64,000 nucleotides of DNA from Spirochaetaceae bacterium (GCA_017622235.1 JAGARN010000010.1:124001-188000); one strand, 5' to 3'. Shown: positions 52,043-60,481, counted from the first letter of the stretch. Notes: generated by a model not told the origin, from the letters alone. Translations and numbers: made by a program.

Positions 52043-53140
52043 TCAATTCAAGAGGGAAGCAAAAACTTTTTCAGAAGCAGATTTAACTTTTTTTGCATCA
52101 TCTTGTAATGGGTGGTCAGCGTAATATTCCATCATAGAAGCTGATTTGTGTCCTGTCATGCGTTGGAGTAGCCGTGTTTCCAAACGTCCAGTGTTTTTCA
52201 TATGCACAGTAAAAAAATGTCGCCAGCTATGAAAATGGATTTGTTCTATAACTTTATTTTCCACACCGATTTTTGATAATTCAAGCCTCAAATTTCTTAA
52301 CCAACACTTTGCATCCATCGGCTTATTATGCTTTCCAGAACGAAAAATAAAATCCTCTTCGCCACAAGATAATTCTTTTAATTTTGTTATTATTTCTGGA
52401 AAAGGAATATAAACAATACGCCTATGTCCGTTTTTAGGTGGTTTTAAGCCATCTAATCTATTCCAACTGTGTCTAACATGTATACAATCAGAACATATAT
52501 CACAACCTCGAAGTGCTTGTATTTCTCCTGCACGCATTCCAGTAATCATGGCTAATTTATTTGCTAACATAGCTTTTTCGTGTTTCCAGGATTGTTTAAA
52601 AAGTTGTTGAACCATTTGTTCGGAAAGAATTAGTATTTCTGGAGAATTTACGCTATAGTAAATAATTCCTGTAGTTATATCAGTAGCTAAAAGACCATTT
52701 CGAAACGCCCATTTTAAGGCAACTGTTCCACTTCGAATAATATCATTTCTAGCTTGAGCAGAGACAGGTATCCCAGTCGTACTGAATGAATAAACAAATG
52801 TTTGCAGAGCCTGTCTCGAAAGATCTTGCAATAAGTAGGTAGAACCAAACCATGGCAACCAGTAATTACGAATAGCAGCGGCACAACGTGCAACATATTG
52901 TTTGTGTATTCCATGCCGTTGTTGCACTTTATTTTTTATGTACGGAGAATGTTCCCAGTTCCAAAAATCTGTCAAAAAACCAATAAGTCGTGTTGCAGGA
53001 AACGTCGAATCTCTCAGAGGGAAAAGATTTTTATATTTTAAGATTTCTATTATTTGCTGTGCTTCTTTTTCGCCAATATCTGATATAAACAACTTGAATA
53101 AAACTTCGTCAATTAATTGAGTTTTTTCCATTGGCAGCAT
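52043..53140 (-). CDS. Tyrosine recombinase/phage-type integrase
   Basis: 365 residues. An N-terminal helical core-binding domain is followed by the catalytic domain with all expected residues: Arg in MITGMRAGEIQAL, Lys in the hairpin PPKNGHRRIV, His and Arg in HFHSWRHFF, His in MTGHKSASMM and the nucleophile Tyr in MEYYADH. The extra W-rich segment of integron integrases was not seen, so I do not call it IntI. No other phage or plasmid genes surround it; acetate kinase lies divergently 103 bp away. The start is ATG 53140 or 53131. The 3' end abuts the repeat structure at 51827-52036. Confidence 0.93.
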   Translation of the reverse strand: MLPMEKTQLIDEVLFKLFISDIGEKEAQQIIEILKYKNLFPLRDSTFPATRLIGFLTDFWNWEHSPYIKNKVQQRHGIHKQYVARCAAAIRNYWLPWFGSTYLLQDLSRQALQTFVYSFSTTGIPVSAQARNDIIRSGTVALKWAFRNGLLATDITTGIIYYSVNSPEILILSEQMVQQLFKQSWKHEKAMLANKLAMITGMRAGEIQALRGCDICSDCIHVRHSWNRLDGLKPPKNGHRRIVYIPFPEIITKLKELSCGEEDFIFRSGKHNKPMDAKCWLRNLRLELSKIGVENKVIEQIHFHSWRHFFTVHMKNTGRLETRLLQRMTGHKSASMMEYYADHPLQDDAKKVKSASEKVFASLLN

Positions 53141-53180
53141 AATTATGTATCGGAAGCAATAATGTTTTTTTGACTAGTAC

Positions 53181-53209
53181 TTCACAATTATTGATTTTGA
53201 GCATATAAT
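53181..53209 (+). promoter_or_regulatory. ackA promoter
   Basis: TTCACA (53181-53186), 17-nt spacer, TATAAT (53204-53209). The predicted leader of ~28 nt carries GAGGA before ATG 53244. Confidence 0.6.
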
Positions 53210-53243
53210 ATTTTAGACATTTTTATTTTTATAGAGGAATTTT

Positions 53244-54575
53244 ATGGTAATTTTGACATTAAACTGCGGAAGTTCCTCCGCAAAATATCAGGTATACGAC
53301 TGGGAGAACAAAGATGTTTTGGCTTCTGGCGTTGTTGAGCGAGTAACACAAGATGGAGCTGCAATTACTCACAACGCAAAAGGCAAAGATGAATTCGTAA
53401 AAGAAAAACCTTGTCCAACTCACAAAGAAGCTATAGAACTTATCATAGAAACAATTACAAGCAAAGATGTTGGCGTTATTACAGATATGTCTGTAATAAA
53501 GGCGGTAGGACATCGTGTTCTACATGGTGGAGATAAATTTACCAAATCTGTAATCGTAAATCCTGAGGTATTGGAGCAATTCCGTTCTGTTCAAGATTTA
53601 GGTCCTTTGCATAATCCCGCCAACATTATGGGTATTGAAGCCGCTCAAAAAGTTTTGCCAGACGTTCCGCACTGTGCCATTATGGATACAGCTTGGCATC
53701 AAACAATGCCCGATACTTCGTTTATGTATGCAATCCCATATGAATGGTACGAAAAATACTCTGCTCGTCGTTATGGGTTCCATGGAACTTCGTTTCTGTA
53801 CACAGCAAAGCGTGCAAGTGTTCTGTTGCACAAGAAACCAGAAAATACTAATGTAATTATCGCTCACATTGGTAATGGGGCTTCTATGTGTGCTGTAAAA
53901 AATGGAAAGTGTTTTGACACCACCATGGGAATAACACCCTTAGAAGGTTTGGTGATGGGTACACGTTCTGGAGACTGCGATCCCGCTTTGCCTTTTTACA
54001 TTATGCGCAAAACTGGTATGACAGCAGCTGAAATGGATACTGCTTTGAATAAAAAATCAGGTCTTTTAGGCATTACAGGTAAATACGTTGACCGAAGAGA
54101 TGTTCAATCAGCATTAGAAGCCGGCGACAAGCGTGCGTTGCTAGCTCAAGATATGGAATGTTACAGACTAAAAAAATATTTTGGTGCATATATGGCTGCT
54201 GTTGGTCCAATAGATGCAATCGTATTTACCGCAGGTGTTGGGGAATTTGCTCCTAAAGTTAGAGAAAAAGCTTGTGCCGGTCTTGAGCATCTTGGAATAA
54301 AACTTGATCCGGTAAAAAATATGTTAGCTCGTACTCGTAATGCTGAAACTCTTATCAGTGCAGATGATTCTAAGGTAAAGATTTTTGTAATCCCCACAGA
54401 CGAAGAACTAGTAATGACGGAAGACGCTTATGCTTTAATGATGGGAACTTACGATGTTCATACAAACTTTACATATTCTTTCCAAAGCCCTGACTACGTG
54501 AACAAAGCTCGTGCCGAAGGCTTAAAGAAAGATTTGGCAAAAAATCCGGACTTAGAAAAAATAATTGCTCGGTAA
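53244..54575 (+). CDS. ackA: Acetate kinase
   Basis: 443 residues, slightly longer than the usual ~400. ASKHA-fold phosphotransferase converting acetyl phosphate and ADP to acetate and ATP. Key stretches are [91 protein letters not shown] and [20 protein letters not shown], with [14 protein letters not shown] near the end. Fermentative ATP generation fits a spirochaete. Phosphotransacetylase is not in the window. Confidence 0.97.
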   Translation: MVILTLNCGSSSAKYQVYDWENKDVLASGVVERVTQDGAAITHNAKGKDEFVKEKPCPTHKEAIELIIETITSKDVGVITDMSVIKAVGHRVLHGGDKFTKSVIVNPEVLEQFRSVQDLGPLHNPANIMGIEAAQKVLPDVPHCAIMDTAWHQTMPDTSFMYAIPYEWYEKYSARRYGFHGTSFLYTAKRASVLLHKKPENTNVIIAHIGNGASMCAVKNGKCFDTTMGITPLEGLVMGTRSGDCDPALPFYIMRKTGMTAAEMDTALNKKSGLLGITGKYVDRRDVQSALEAGDKRALLAQDMECYRLKKYFGAYMAAVGPIDAIVFTAGVGEFAPKVREKACAGLEHLGIKLDPVKNMLARTRNAETLISADDSKVKIFVIPTDEELVMTEDAYALMMGTYDVHTNFTYSFQSPDYVNKARAEGLKKDLAKNPDLEKIIAR

Positions 54576-54602
54576 AATTTTACACAACTAAAAGGATTTA
54601 TT

Positions 54603-55712
54603 ATGGCTATAAACTGTGGCATTGTAGGATTGCCTAATGTTGGTAAATCCACCATTTTTTCTGCATTGACAGCAGCTCCTGCGGAAGCCGCCAACTATCC
54701 ATTTTGCACTATTAACCCTAACGTAGGAATTGTTGACCTTCCAGATTCTAGGCTTGATTTTTTGACCCAAACTTTTGAACCCAAAAAGCGTATTCCTGCT
54801 TCTGTTGAGTTCGTGGATATAGCAGGTCTTGTAAAAGGTGCTTCAAAAGGAGAAGGGCTTGGGAATCAATTTCTAGCTCATATCCGAGAAGTTGGTGTAA
54901 TAGCTCATGTAGTTCGTTGTTTTGAAAACCAAGACATAATTCATGTAAGCAACAAAATTGACCCTGCTGACGATATCGAGACAATCAACATGGAGCTTGC
55001 TTTTGCAGATTTAGATACGGTGGAAAAACGCATAGAAAAAGCAACTCGTTCTGCTAGGGTTATGGGTAAAGATGAACAAAAAAAATCTGCTGTTGTTCTT
55101 TCTGCACTAAACAAGATAAAACCGTTGCTTGAAAATGGTCAAGGAGCTAGACTTGCAGATTTAACAGATGACGAAAAGGCAGCAGTATATGATTGCCACC
55201 TTATTACTATGAAGCCCATGATGTATGTATGCAATGTAGATGAAGATGGTATACAAAATGGCAGCTGTCATATCGAAACTGTAAAAAAAATTGCGGCAGA
55301 ACAAGATTCAGAGGTGGTTGTCATTTGCGGAAAATTTGAGGCCGATCTTGCAGAAATGGAAAGTCAAGAAGAACGCTTAGAGTTTCTTGCAGAAATTGGG
55401 TTAAAAGAATCTGGTCTTGCTACATTAGCACGAGCTGCCTATCATCTTATGGGTTTACGTACTTTTTTTACAGCTGGAAGTGATGAATGTCGTGCTTGGA
55501 CAATTCATGCCGGAGACACTGCTCCAAAAGCGGCTGGTGTTATTCACACCGACTTTGAAAAAGGTTTTATCAAAGCCGAAGTTTATCACTACGATGATTT
55601 GGTTGCATATGGTACAGAAGCCAAAATTCGTGAGGCGGGAAAATATCGTCAAGAAGGCAAGGAATATATCGTAAAAGATGGCGATATAATTTTCTTTAAA
55701 TTCAACGTATAA
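54603..55712 (+). CDS. ychF: Obg-family GTPase YchF
   Basis: 369 residues. An OBG-type G domain with P-loop GLPNVGKST, DIAGLVKGASKGEGLGNQFLAHIREV (switch II) and NKID replaced by the YchF-type NVDE, giving ATP preference in known homologues. The C-terminal TGS domain (about 285-367) has FTAGSDECRAWTIHAGDTAPKAAGVIHTDFEKGFIKAEVY. YchF binds ribosomes and is linked to stress response. AAAAGGA precedes ATG 54603. Confidence 0.97.
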   Translation: MAINCGIVGLPNVGKSTIFSALTAAPAEAANYPFCTINPNVGIVDLPDSRLDFLTQTFEPKKRIPASVEFVDIAGLVKGASKGEGLGNQFLAHIREVGVIAHVVRCFENQDIIHVSNKIDPADDIETINMELAFADLDTVEKRIEKATRSARVMGKDEQKKSAVVLSALNKIKPLLENGQGARLADLTDDEKAAVYDCHLITMKPMMYVCNVDEDGIQNGSCHIETVKKIAAEQDSEVVVICGKFEADLAEMESQEERLEFLAEIGLKESGLATLARAAYHLMGLRTFFTAGSDECRAWTIHAGDTAPKAAGVIHTDFEKGFIKAEVYHYDDLVAYGTEAKIREAGKYRQEGKEYIVKDGDIIFFKFNV

Positions 55713-55728
55713 AAAATAATGTGAGCAT

Positions 55729-55779
55729 TTTGAATCATAAAACACTAAATATAAATAAAGAGGTGTTTTATGATTCAAA
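55729..55779 (+). repeat. Perfect 17-bp inverted repeat spanning a start codon
   Basis: TTTGAATCATAAAACAC (55729-55745) is the exact reverse complement of 55763-55779, with a 17-nt AT-rich loop. The ATG at 55770 is inside the right arm, and the AAAGAGG ribosome-binding site (55758-55763) is at the loop edge. In any transcript starting upstream of 55729 the start codon would be paired. A -10-like TATAAA (55750-55755) is in the loop. Confidence 0.8.
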
Positions 55780-56807
55780 TTTCCTTAAAAAACAAGTTAT
55801 CTTTTATTTGCTTATCAGTTATGTTTTTTTTCGGTTGTATGTTAGAAGAGAATTCTTCTAGCATAATTCCTGATTCAATTCACTTAGTAAGTTGGAATGT
55901 ACAAACATTTTTTGACGCAACAACAACTGGAACGGAATATTCTGAATTCATCGGTAGTAAATCAAGATGGAATCAAGAACTATACTTGCAACGCTTAGAT
56001 AAGCTTTGCCAAGCAATAACAATATTAGATGCTGATATTCTTGTACTCCAAGAAATAGAAAACCAAGCCGTTATGTATGATATTATGAATATGTTACAAG
56101 AACATTTGCACGGCGACAGAATTTACAAATATATGTGTTTTGCAGCAGAAAAAGATGCTGCTATCGGTTGTGGCGTGTTTTCTCGACTTCCACTAAAAAA
56201 CATGACAACGCATCAACTTGATTCACGACTTTATGGTCAGCAACCCCAGCTAAGACCTTTGCTAGAAGTTACAGTTACTGCTACTGTGGCAGGAAATAAT
56301 GCCACTTCAGAATATGGAGTTGATTTATTTAAGCTTATGGTTTGCCACTGGAAGTCCAAATCTGGTGGGCAAGAAGAAGCAGTACTGTGGCAAAGTCAAC
56401 AAGAAAAGCTTCTTGTATCACGTTTAACACAATTAGAAAATGCCGATGGCAGTCTTAAAATTCCAGCGATAATTTGTGGCGACTTTAACAAAGACCTTTC
56501 TGAGTTTGCAAAATCGAATAACTGTAATTGCTGCGTTTCGATGAATGGAATGTTGCTAAAAAATGGTTGGCTTTCTACGTTTGACCCAGAATGTTGTGGA
56601 AGTTATTGGTATCAAGGGAAATGGGAAAAAATAGACCATATTTTTACCCTTGGAGAATTAGATATGGAAGGATTTCAAGCTGTAAAATCACAGTTATGGT
56701 GTTGCCTTGATGAAAGTGGAGAAACAATTCCCTTTCGCTATTCTGTTTGGCAAGGAGCAGGTTTTTCGGATCACCTCCCTGTGGAATGTTTCATTTCCTT
56801 GCAATAA
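55770..56807 (+). CDS. Endonuclease/exonuclease/phosphatase-family lipoprotein
   Basis: 345 residues. A signal peptide ends with the lipobox FFFGC near residue 23. The DNase I-like fold is shown by HLVSWNVQTFFDATT, DILVLQEIENQAVMYDIM with the catalytic Glu, VCHWKSKSGGQ, AIICGDFNKDLSEF and a terminal FSDHLPVECFISL, which supply the metal and His residues. Probable roles are extracellular DNA breakdown or phospholipid/sphingomyelin hydrolysis. The start codon is buried in a 17-bp inverted repeat. Confidence 0.88.
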   Translation: MIQISLKNKLSFICLSVMFFFGCMLEENSSSIIPDSIHLVSWNVQTFFDATTTGTEYSEFIGSKSRWNQELYLQRLDKLCQAITILDADILVLQEIENQAVMYDIMNMLQEHLHGDRIYKYMCFAAEKDAAIGCGVFSRLPLKNMTTHQLDSRLYGQQPQLRPLLEVTVTATVAGNNATSEYGVDLFKLMVCHWKSKSGGQEEAVLWQSQQEKLLVSRLTQLENADGSLKIPAIICGDFNKDLSEFAKSNNCNCCVSMNGMLLKNGWLSTFDPECCGSYWYQGKWEKIDHIFTLGELDMEGFQAVKSQLWCCLDESGETIPFRYSVWQGAGFSDHLPVECFISLQ

Positions 56808-56848
56808 AAAAAAAATTATGCGATAATTGATGAAGGAGGTTATTACCT

Positions 56849-57079
56849 ATGGTTGCGATGATAGTTGGTATTATATTTATTGCTTTTACTGTTTTTGCTG
56901 CTCTGCCAGTTGGTCTTGATTGGGGTACAGATATTATTTCTTTTCTTAAAGGCTGTACACCTGTTTTATCTGCATTTATTGGATTGATTGCAGTATTCAT
57001 CGGAATTGCTGACATAAAAGACAAGAAAGAAGCAAAAAGAGAAGAAGAAATTTCAAAAGTTCCAGAAGCTCAAGACTAA
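56849..57079 (+). CDS. Small two-helix membrane protein
   Basis: 76 residues. Two hydrophobic helices (about 3-25 and 38-56) linked by PVGLDWGTDIISFLKGC, then a charged cytoplasmic tail (DIKDKKEAKREEEISK). No family recognised. The ribosome-binding site GGAGG is 9 nt ahead of ATG 56849, and the gene is followed 29 nt later by the SGNH hydrolase gene on the same strand. Coding style and the good ribosome-binding site support it. Confidence 0.72.
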   Translation: MVAMIVGIIFIAFTVFAALPVGLDWGTDIISFLKGCTPVLSAFIGLIAVFIGIADIKDKKEAKREEEISKVPEAQD

Positions 57080-57108
57080 TTTTAGCAAGATTTTAATAAG
57101 GTTGACAT

Positions 57109-57756
57109 ATGTTTTTTGAAAAAGATTCCCTTTGGGTTGCAGCCGGTGATTCAATCACTGAGGGTGGTCGCAACATGAACGCAAAGGTTTGGGATGCAGA
57201 TGTCTTAGGTAGCGGTTTTGTGTATTTTTTGAATGCTGCCCTAACAGGTTTTTTCCCAGAAAAAAAAATTAGGGTGATAAATCGTGGTGTAGGTGGTGAC
57301 ACATCGAGTCAGTTGCTTGCTCGGTGGAAGGATGATGTGCTTTCGTTGCGTCCCGATTATCTTTCGTTAATGGTGGGTATTAACGATGTATGGCGACATT
57401 TTGACAGCTACGGTGTTCCTGAAGAATTAATTTCTATTGAGCAATATGCAGAAAATTGTCGCCAAATGATAGAAACAGCCTTGCCTGTGGTAAAAAAAAT
57501 ATGGGTTATGCCACCGTTTATGTTTGAATGTAGTCTAGAAGATGCGATGTGTCGCAAAGTTAGGGAATATGCAGAAGTCCTTTCCGCATTGGCTAGTGAA
57601 TTAAATGTTCCTTGCGTAGATTTGCAAAGTGCTGTGGATAAGGCTCTCAAAAGTCGTCATAGTTGCGTTTTTTCTGCGGATAGGGTTCATCCCAATGCCG
57701 CTGGGCATATGATTTTGGCGGGAGAACTGTGGCGTTTTTTTACTCAGCAGGATTGA
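57109..57756 (+). CDS. SGNH/GDSL-family hydrolase
   Basis: 215 residues. The four SGNH blocks are present: block I AAGDSITEGG with the catalytic Ser, block II VINRGVGGDTSSQ, block III LSLMVGINDVWRHF, and block V RVHPNAAGHMIL with catalytic Asp-x-x-His. No signal peptide, so a cytoplasmic esterase, perhaps of acetylated sugars or thioesters, as in the rhamnogalacturonan acetylesterase-like group. Its TGA stop overlaps the -35 box of the leuA leader promoter. Confidence 0.92.
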   Translation: MFFEKDSLWVAAGDSITEGGRNMNAKVWDADVLGSGFVYFLNAALTGFFPEKKIRVINRGVGGDTSSQLLARWKDDVLSLRPDYLSLMVGINDVWRHFDSYGVPEELISIEQYAENCRQMIETALPVVKKIWVMPPFMFECSLEDAMCRKVREYAEVLSALASELNVPCVDLQSAVDKALKSRHSCVFSADRVHPNAAGHMILAGELWRFFTQQD

Positions 57757-57781
57757 CATAAAAGCTACTGGTAAATATAAT
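57753..57781 (+). promoter_or_regulatory. Consensus promoter of the leu leader-leuA unit
   Basis: Perfect TTGACA (57753-57758), 17-nt spacer, perfect TATAAT (57776-57781). The predicted transcription start falls at 57788, which is the A of the leader-peptide ATG. Confidence 0.85.
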
Positions 57782-57787
57782 GTAATC

Positions 57788-57862
57788 ATGCGTTATACGA
57801 CATCATACCTACTACTAGCAGATTTTTCTCTCTTCTGCCTAAAAGGCTTTGGTGCTGTGTAA
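57788..57862 (+). CDS. leuL: leuA leader peptide (attenuator uORF), 24 codons
   Basis: ATG 57788 to TAA 57860-57862 encodes MRYTTSYLLLADFSLFCLKG plus four more residues. Leucines 8-10 are three consecutive CTA codons (57809-57817), and two more Leu codons (CTC, CTA) follow, so 5 of 24 codons are Leu. The gene it precedes makes the first enzyme of leucine synthesis, and a terminator hairpin follows 19 nt after the stop. No ribosome-binding site exists: the -10 box is 6 nt upstream, so the peptide would be translated from a leaderless mRNA. Ribosome stalling at CTA codons should let transcription pass into leuA. Too small for routine gene finders. Confidence 0.85.
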   Translation: MRYTTSYLLLADFSLFCLKGFGAV

Positions 57863-57898
57863 GCTGTGCTTATTAAATTACAGACCCGTTGCCCAAAG
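57847..57898 (+). promoter_or_regulatory. Candidate antiterminator pairing in the leu leader
   Basis: CTTTGG (57847-57852) can pair with CCAAAG (57893-57898), and TGTAA (57858-57862, including the stop codon) with TTACA (57878-57882). This fold uses parts of the terminator arms and excludes the terminator. A ribosome at the leader stop would cover the upstream strand; one stalled at the CTA codons would leave it free. The pairing is my proposal and weaker than the terminator itself. Confidence 0.5.
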
Positions 57899-57916
57899 GC
57901 AGCGGGTCTTTTTTTT
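57882..57916 (+). terminator. Intrinsic terminator (attenuator) ahead of leuA
   Basis: AGACCCGTTGCC (57882-57893) pairs with GGCAGCGGGTCT (57898-57909), 12 bp with one G-U pair and a CAAA loop, followed by T8 (57909-57916). The leuA ribosome-binding site GGAGGAA starts 8 nt later. A strong hairpin and T-run directly ahead of a gene on the same strand is the classic attenuator layout. Confidence 0.92.
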
Positions 57917-57935
57917 CAGTTTTGGAGGAAACAAC

Positions 57936-59603
57936 ATGAAAAACGCTAACAAATACAAACCCTTCGGTAAGATTCCTTTAGAAAACCGCAAGTGGCCAGA
58001 AAAGGAAATTACTCATCCGCCAATTTGGTGTTCAGTTGATTTACGAGATGGAAATCAAGCATTGGCAATTCCCATGGGAGTTGAACAAAAACTTGCTTTT
58101 TTTGATTTACTAGTAAAAACTGGATTTAAAGAAATTGAAGTAGGATTTCCAAGTGCATCTCAGACAGAATATGATTTTTTGCGTCGCCTGATAGAAGAAA
58201 ATCGAATACCTGATGATGTTACAATTCAAGTTTTATGTCAGGCAAGAGAACATCTTGTTAAGAAAACATTTGAATGTCTCAAAGGTGCAAAGTCAGCTAT
58301 ATTCCATATTTATAATTCAACTTCACCAGCTCAACGAAAATATACCTTCAATATGAGCAAAGAAGAAATTGTAAAAGTGGCAATAGATGGAGTTCGTTGT
58401 GTAAAAGATTGCCTTCCTATGGCAGAAGGAACAAAAATCCGTTTGGAATATTCCCCTGAAAGTTTTTCAAACACAGAAATTGATTTTGCTGTTGAAATTT
58501 GTGAAGCAGTAAAAAAAGAATGGGGAGCTTCACCAGAAAACAAAATTATTTTGAATTTACCTACTACAGTTGAATGTGCAACACCAAATATTCATGCTGA
58601 CCAAATTGAATACTTTGCAACACATATTTCTGACCGTGACAGTGTAATTATTAGTTTACACAATCATAATGACCGTGGTGAAGGTGTGGCTAGTTGCGAA
58701 CTTGCATTGCTCGCAGGTGCAGACCGAGTAGAAGGTACTCTTTTTGGTAACGGGGAACGTACTGGTAACCTTGATATTGTTACCGTGGCTTTGAATATGT
58801 ATACCCAAGGTGTTGACCCGCAACTTGATTTTTCAAATATTGGAAGTGTTGCTGAAGCATATATGAAATTGACAGGAATGCCAATTCACCCAAGGCATCC
58901 ATACGCTGGTGAATTAGTTTTCACTGCTTTCTCTGGTTCACATCAGGATGCAATTCGTAAAGGTATGGCCGCTCGTGCTAAAATGCCAGCTGATGCAATT
59001 TGGGATGTGCCTTATTTGCCTCTTGATCCACATGATGTTGGTCGTGAATATGAAGAGATTATCAGAATTAATAGCCAAAGTGGTAAAGGTGGAGCAGCCT
59101 GGATCTTGGAACAAGATTATGGAATATTCCTACCAAAGGCAATGCATCCTGCTGTTGGTGCAGTAATTACAGCTGCTGCAGATACATTGCAAAGAGAAGT
59201 TACACCAGCAGAGATATACGAAATTTTTTCAAAGCAATGGCTTAAAAAGAAATCACCTTTGGCTATTGTGGATTTGGCAGAAACGCATCTGGAATCCGGT
59301 TCCGACCAGGCTCAAGTTATGTGCCGAACTTCTGTAGAATGGCAAAGCAAAGTTTATTCTGTTGGAGCAAAAGGAAACGGACCACTAGATGCCTTTGTTG
59401 CGGCTCTTAGCGAAACTCCAGTTCCTAAGTTTTCAATTAGTGCTTTTCATGAGCATAGCGTTGGTTCTGGTTCAGATACGGATGCTATGGCATATATTGA
59501 AATTACGCTACAGAATGGAAAAAAATATTGGGGTTGCGGAAAAAGCTCTAATATTGGGCGAGCTGGTATCAAAGCAGTTGTAAGTGCTGTAAACCAGATT
59601 TAA
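57936..59603 (+). CDS. leuA: 2-isopropylmalate synthase, type 2
   Basis: Condenses acetyl-CoA with 2-ketoisovalerate, the first leucine step. 555 residues from ATG 57936; GGAGGAA is 5 nt upstream. The frame runs back through the attenuator, but that part is not coding. DRE-TIM metallolyase core: IWCSVDLRDGNQALAIPM, KEIEVGFPSASQTEYDFLR, IISLHNHNDRGEGVASCELALLAGADRVEGT (the H-N-H metal site) and NGERTGNLDIV. The C-terminal domain (about 430-555) includes SVGSGSDTDAMAYIEI and holds the leucine feedback site. leuB, leuC and leuD are not nearby. Regulated by the leader peptide and attenuator upstream. Confidence 0.96.
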   Translation: MKNANKYKPFGKIPLENRKWPEKEITHPPIWCSVDLRDGNQALAIPMGVEQKLAFFDLLVKTGFKEIEVGFPSASQTEYDFLRRLIEENRIPDDVTIQVLCQAREHLVKKTFECLKGAKSAIFHIYNSTSPAQRKYTFNMSKEEIVKVAIDGVRCVKDCLPMAEGTKIRLEYSPESFSNTEIDFAVEICEAVKKEWGASPENKIILNLPTTVECATPNIHADQIEYFATHISDRDSVIISLHNHNDRGEGVASCELALLAGADRVEGTLFGNGERTGNLDIVTVALNMYTQGVDPQLDFSNIGSVAEAYMKLTGMPIHPRHPYAGELVFTAFSGSHQDAIRKGMAARAKMPADAIWDVPYLPLDPHDVGREYEEIIRINSQSGKGGAAWILEQDYGIFLPKAMHPAVGAVITAAADTLQREVTPAEIYEIFSKQWLKKKSPLAIVDLAETHLESGSDQAQVMCRTSVEWQSKVYSVGAKGNGPLDAFVAALSETPVPKFSISAFHEHSVGSGSDTDAMAYIEITLQNGKKYWGCGKSSNIGRAGIKAVVSAVNQI

Positions 59604-59612
59604 TTTTGTGGA

Positions 59613-59641
59613 TTGACATAAACAAGTAATTTCGTCATGAT
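59613..59641 (+). promoter_or_regulatory. Promoter of the MetQ-like gene
   Basis: TTGACA (59613-59618), 17-nt spacer, CATGAT (59636-59641). A leader of about 35 nt with AAAGGAG precedes GTG 59684. Confidence 0.55.
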
Positions 59642-59683
59642 TTTTTTATCACAAAGCTGTTTAGTACGGCAAAGGAGAATGAT

Positions 59684-60481
59684 GTGAAAAAAATTTTATC
59701 TTTACTGTTAGTATTCGCTGTTGTTGCAATGGTTCTTGTTGGTTGCGAAAAAAGCGAAGATACTTCTGTGCTAAAAATTGGTGCTACACCAGAACCTCAC
59801 GCAGAAATGTTAAAGTTGGTGGTAGATGATTTAGCAACACAGGGAATAACTCTTGAAGTTATTGAATTTACCGATTATGTAACACCTAATGAAGCACTGG
59901 AAAGCGGTCAAATTCTTGCCAACTTTTTCCAGCATCTTCCATACATGGATTCATTTAATGCAGAAAAAGGTTATCACTTAGTAAATGCAGGGGGAATTCA
60001 TATTGAACCAATGGCACTTTATTCCAAAAAGATTAAGTCCATGGAAGAATTGAACAATGCCACTATTGCAATTCCTAATGACCCAACAAACGAAGGTCGT
60101 GCATTGCTTTTACTTGAATCCGCCGGCTTGATAAAACTAAATCCTGCAGCTGGCATAACTGCAACACCCATAGATATTGTTGATAACCCTTTGAATATTA
60201 AATTTACAGAATTAGAAGCTGCAACACTTCCACGTGTCTTAGCAGATGTGGATGCTGCTGTTATAAATGGCAACTATGCAATTCCAGCTGGCTTAATTGC
60301 TAAGGTTGATGGGCTTTATGTAGAAGGAGCGGATTCTCCTTATGTAAACATTATTTCTGTAAAAGATGGAAATCAATCTGACCCACGAATTGTTGCTTTG
60401 GTAAAGGCCTTGCAAAGTAAAGAAATTACAGATTTCATTGCAACTCGCTATCCCAACGGCGAAGTTGTTCAAGCTTTCTAA
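59684..60481 (+). CDS. metQ: MetQ/NlpA-family methionine-binding lipoprotein
   Basis: 265 residues from GTG 59684. Signal peptide and lipobox VLVGC with Cys21. The mature protein shows the family start LKIGATPEPHAEMLKLV, then IEFTDYVTPNEALESGQILANFFQHLPYMDSFN and GIHIEPMALYSKKIKSMEEL, with AIPNDPTNEGRALLLLESAGLI later. It binds methionine (or related amino acids) for an ABC importer, but no metN or metI lies next to it. A terminator follows. Confidence 0.93.
   Translation: MKKILSLLLVFAVVAMVLVGCEKSEDTSVLKIGATPEPHAEMLKLVVDDLATQGITLEVIEFTDYVTPNEALESGQILANFFQHLPYMDSFNAEKGYHLVNAGGIHIEPMALYSKKIKSMEELNNATIAIPNDPTNEGRALLLLESAGLIKLNPAAGITATPIDIVDNPLNIKFTELEAATLPRVLADVDAAVINGNYAIPAGLIAKVDGLYVEGADSPYVNIISVKDGNQSDPRIVALVKALQSKEITDFIATRYPNGEVVQAF

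Noticed and set aside
57788..57916. T-box riboswitch upstream of leuA
   Set aside because: The leader is far too short and lacks the T-box sequence; the Leu-codon uORF explains it better.
57849..57935. In-frame extension of leuA through the terminator hairpin
   Set aside because: It would translate the hairpin and T8; the ribosome-binding site and family start fit ATG 57936.
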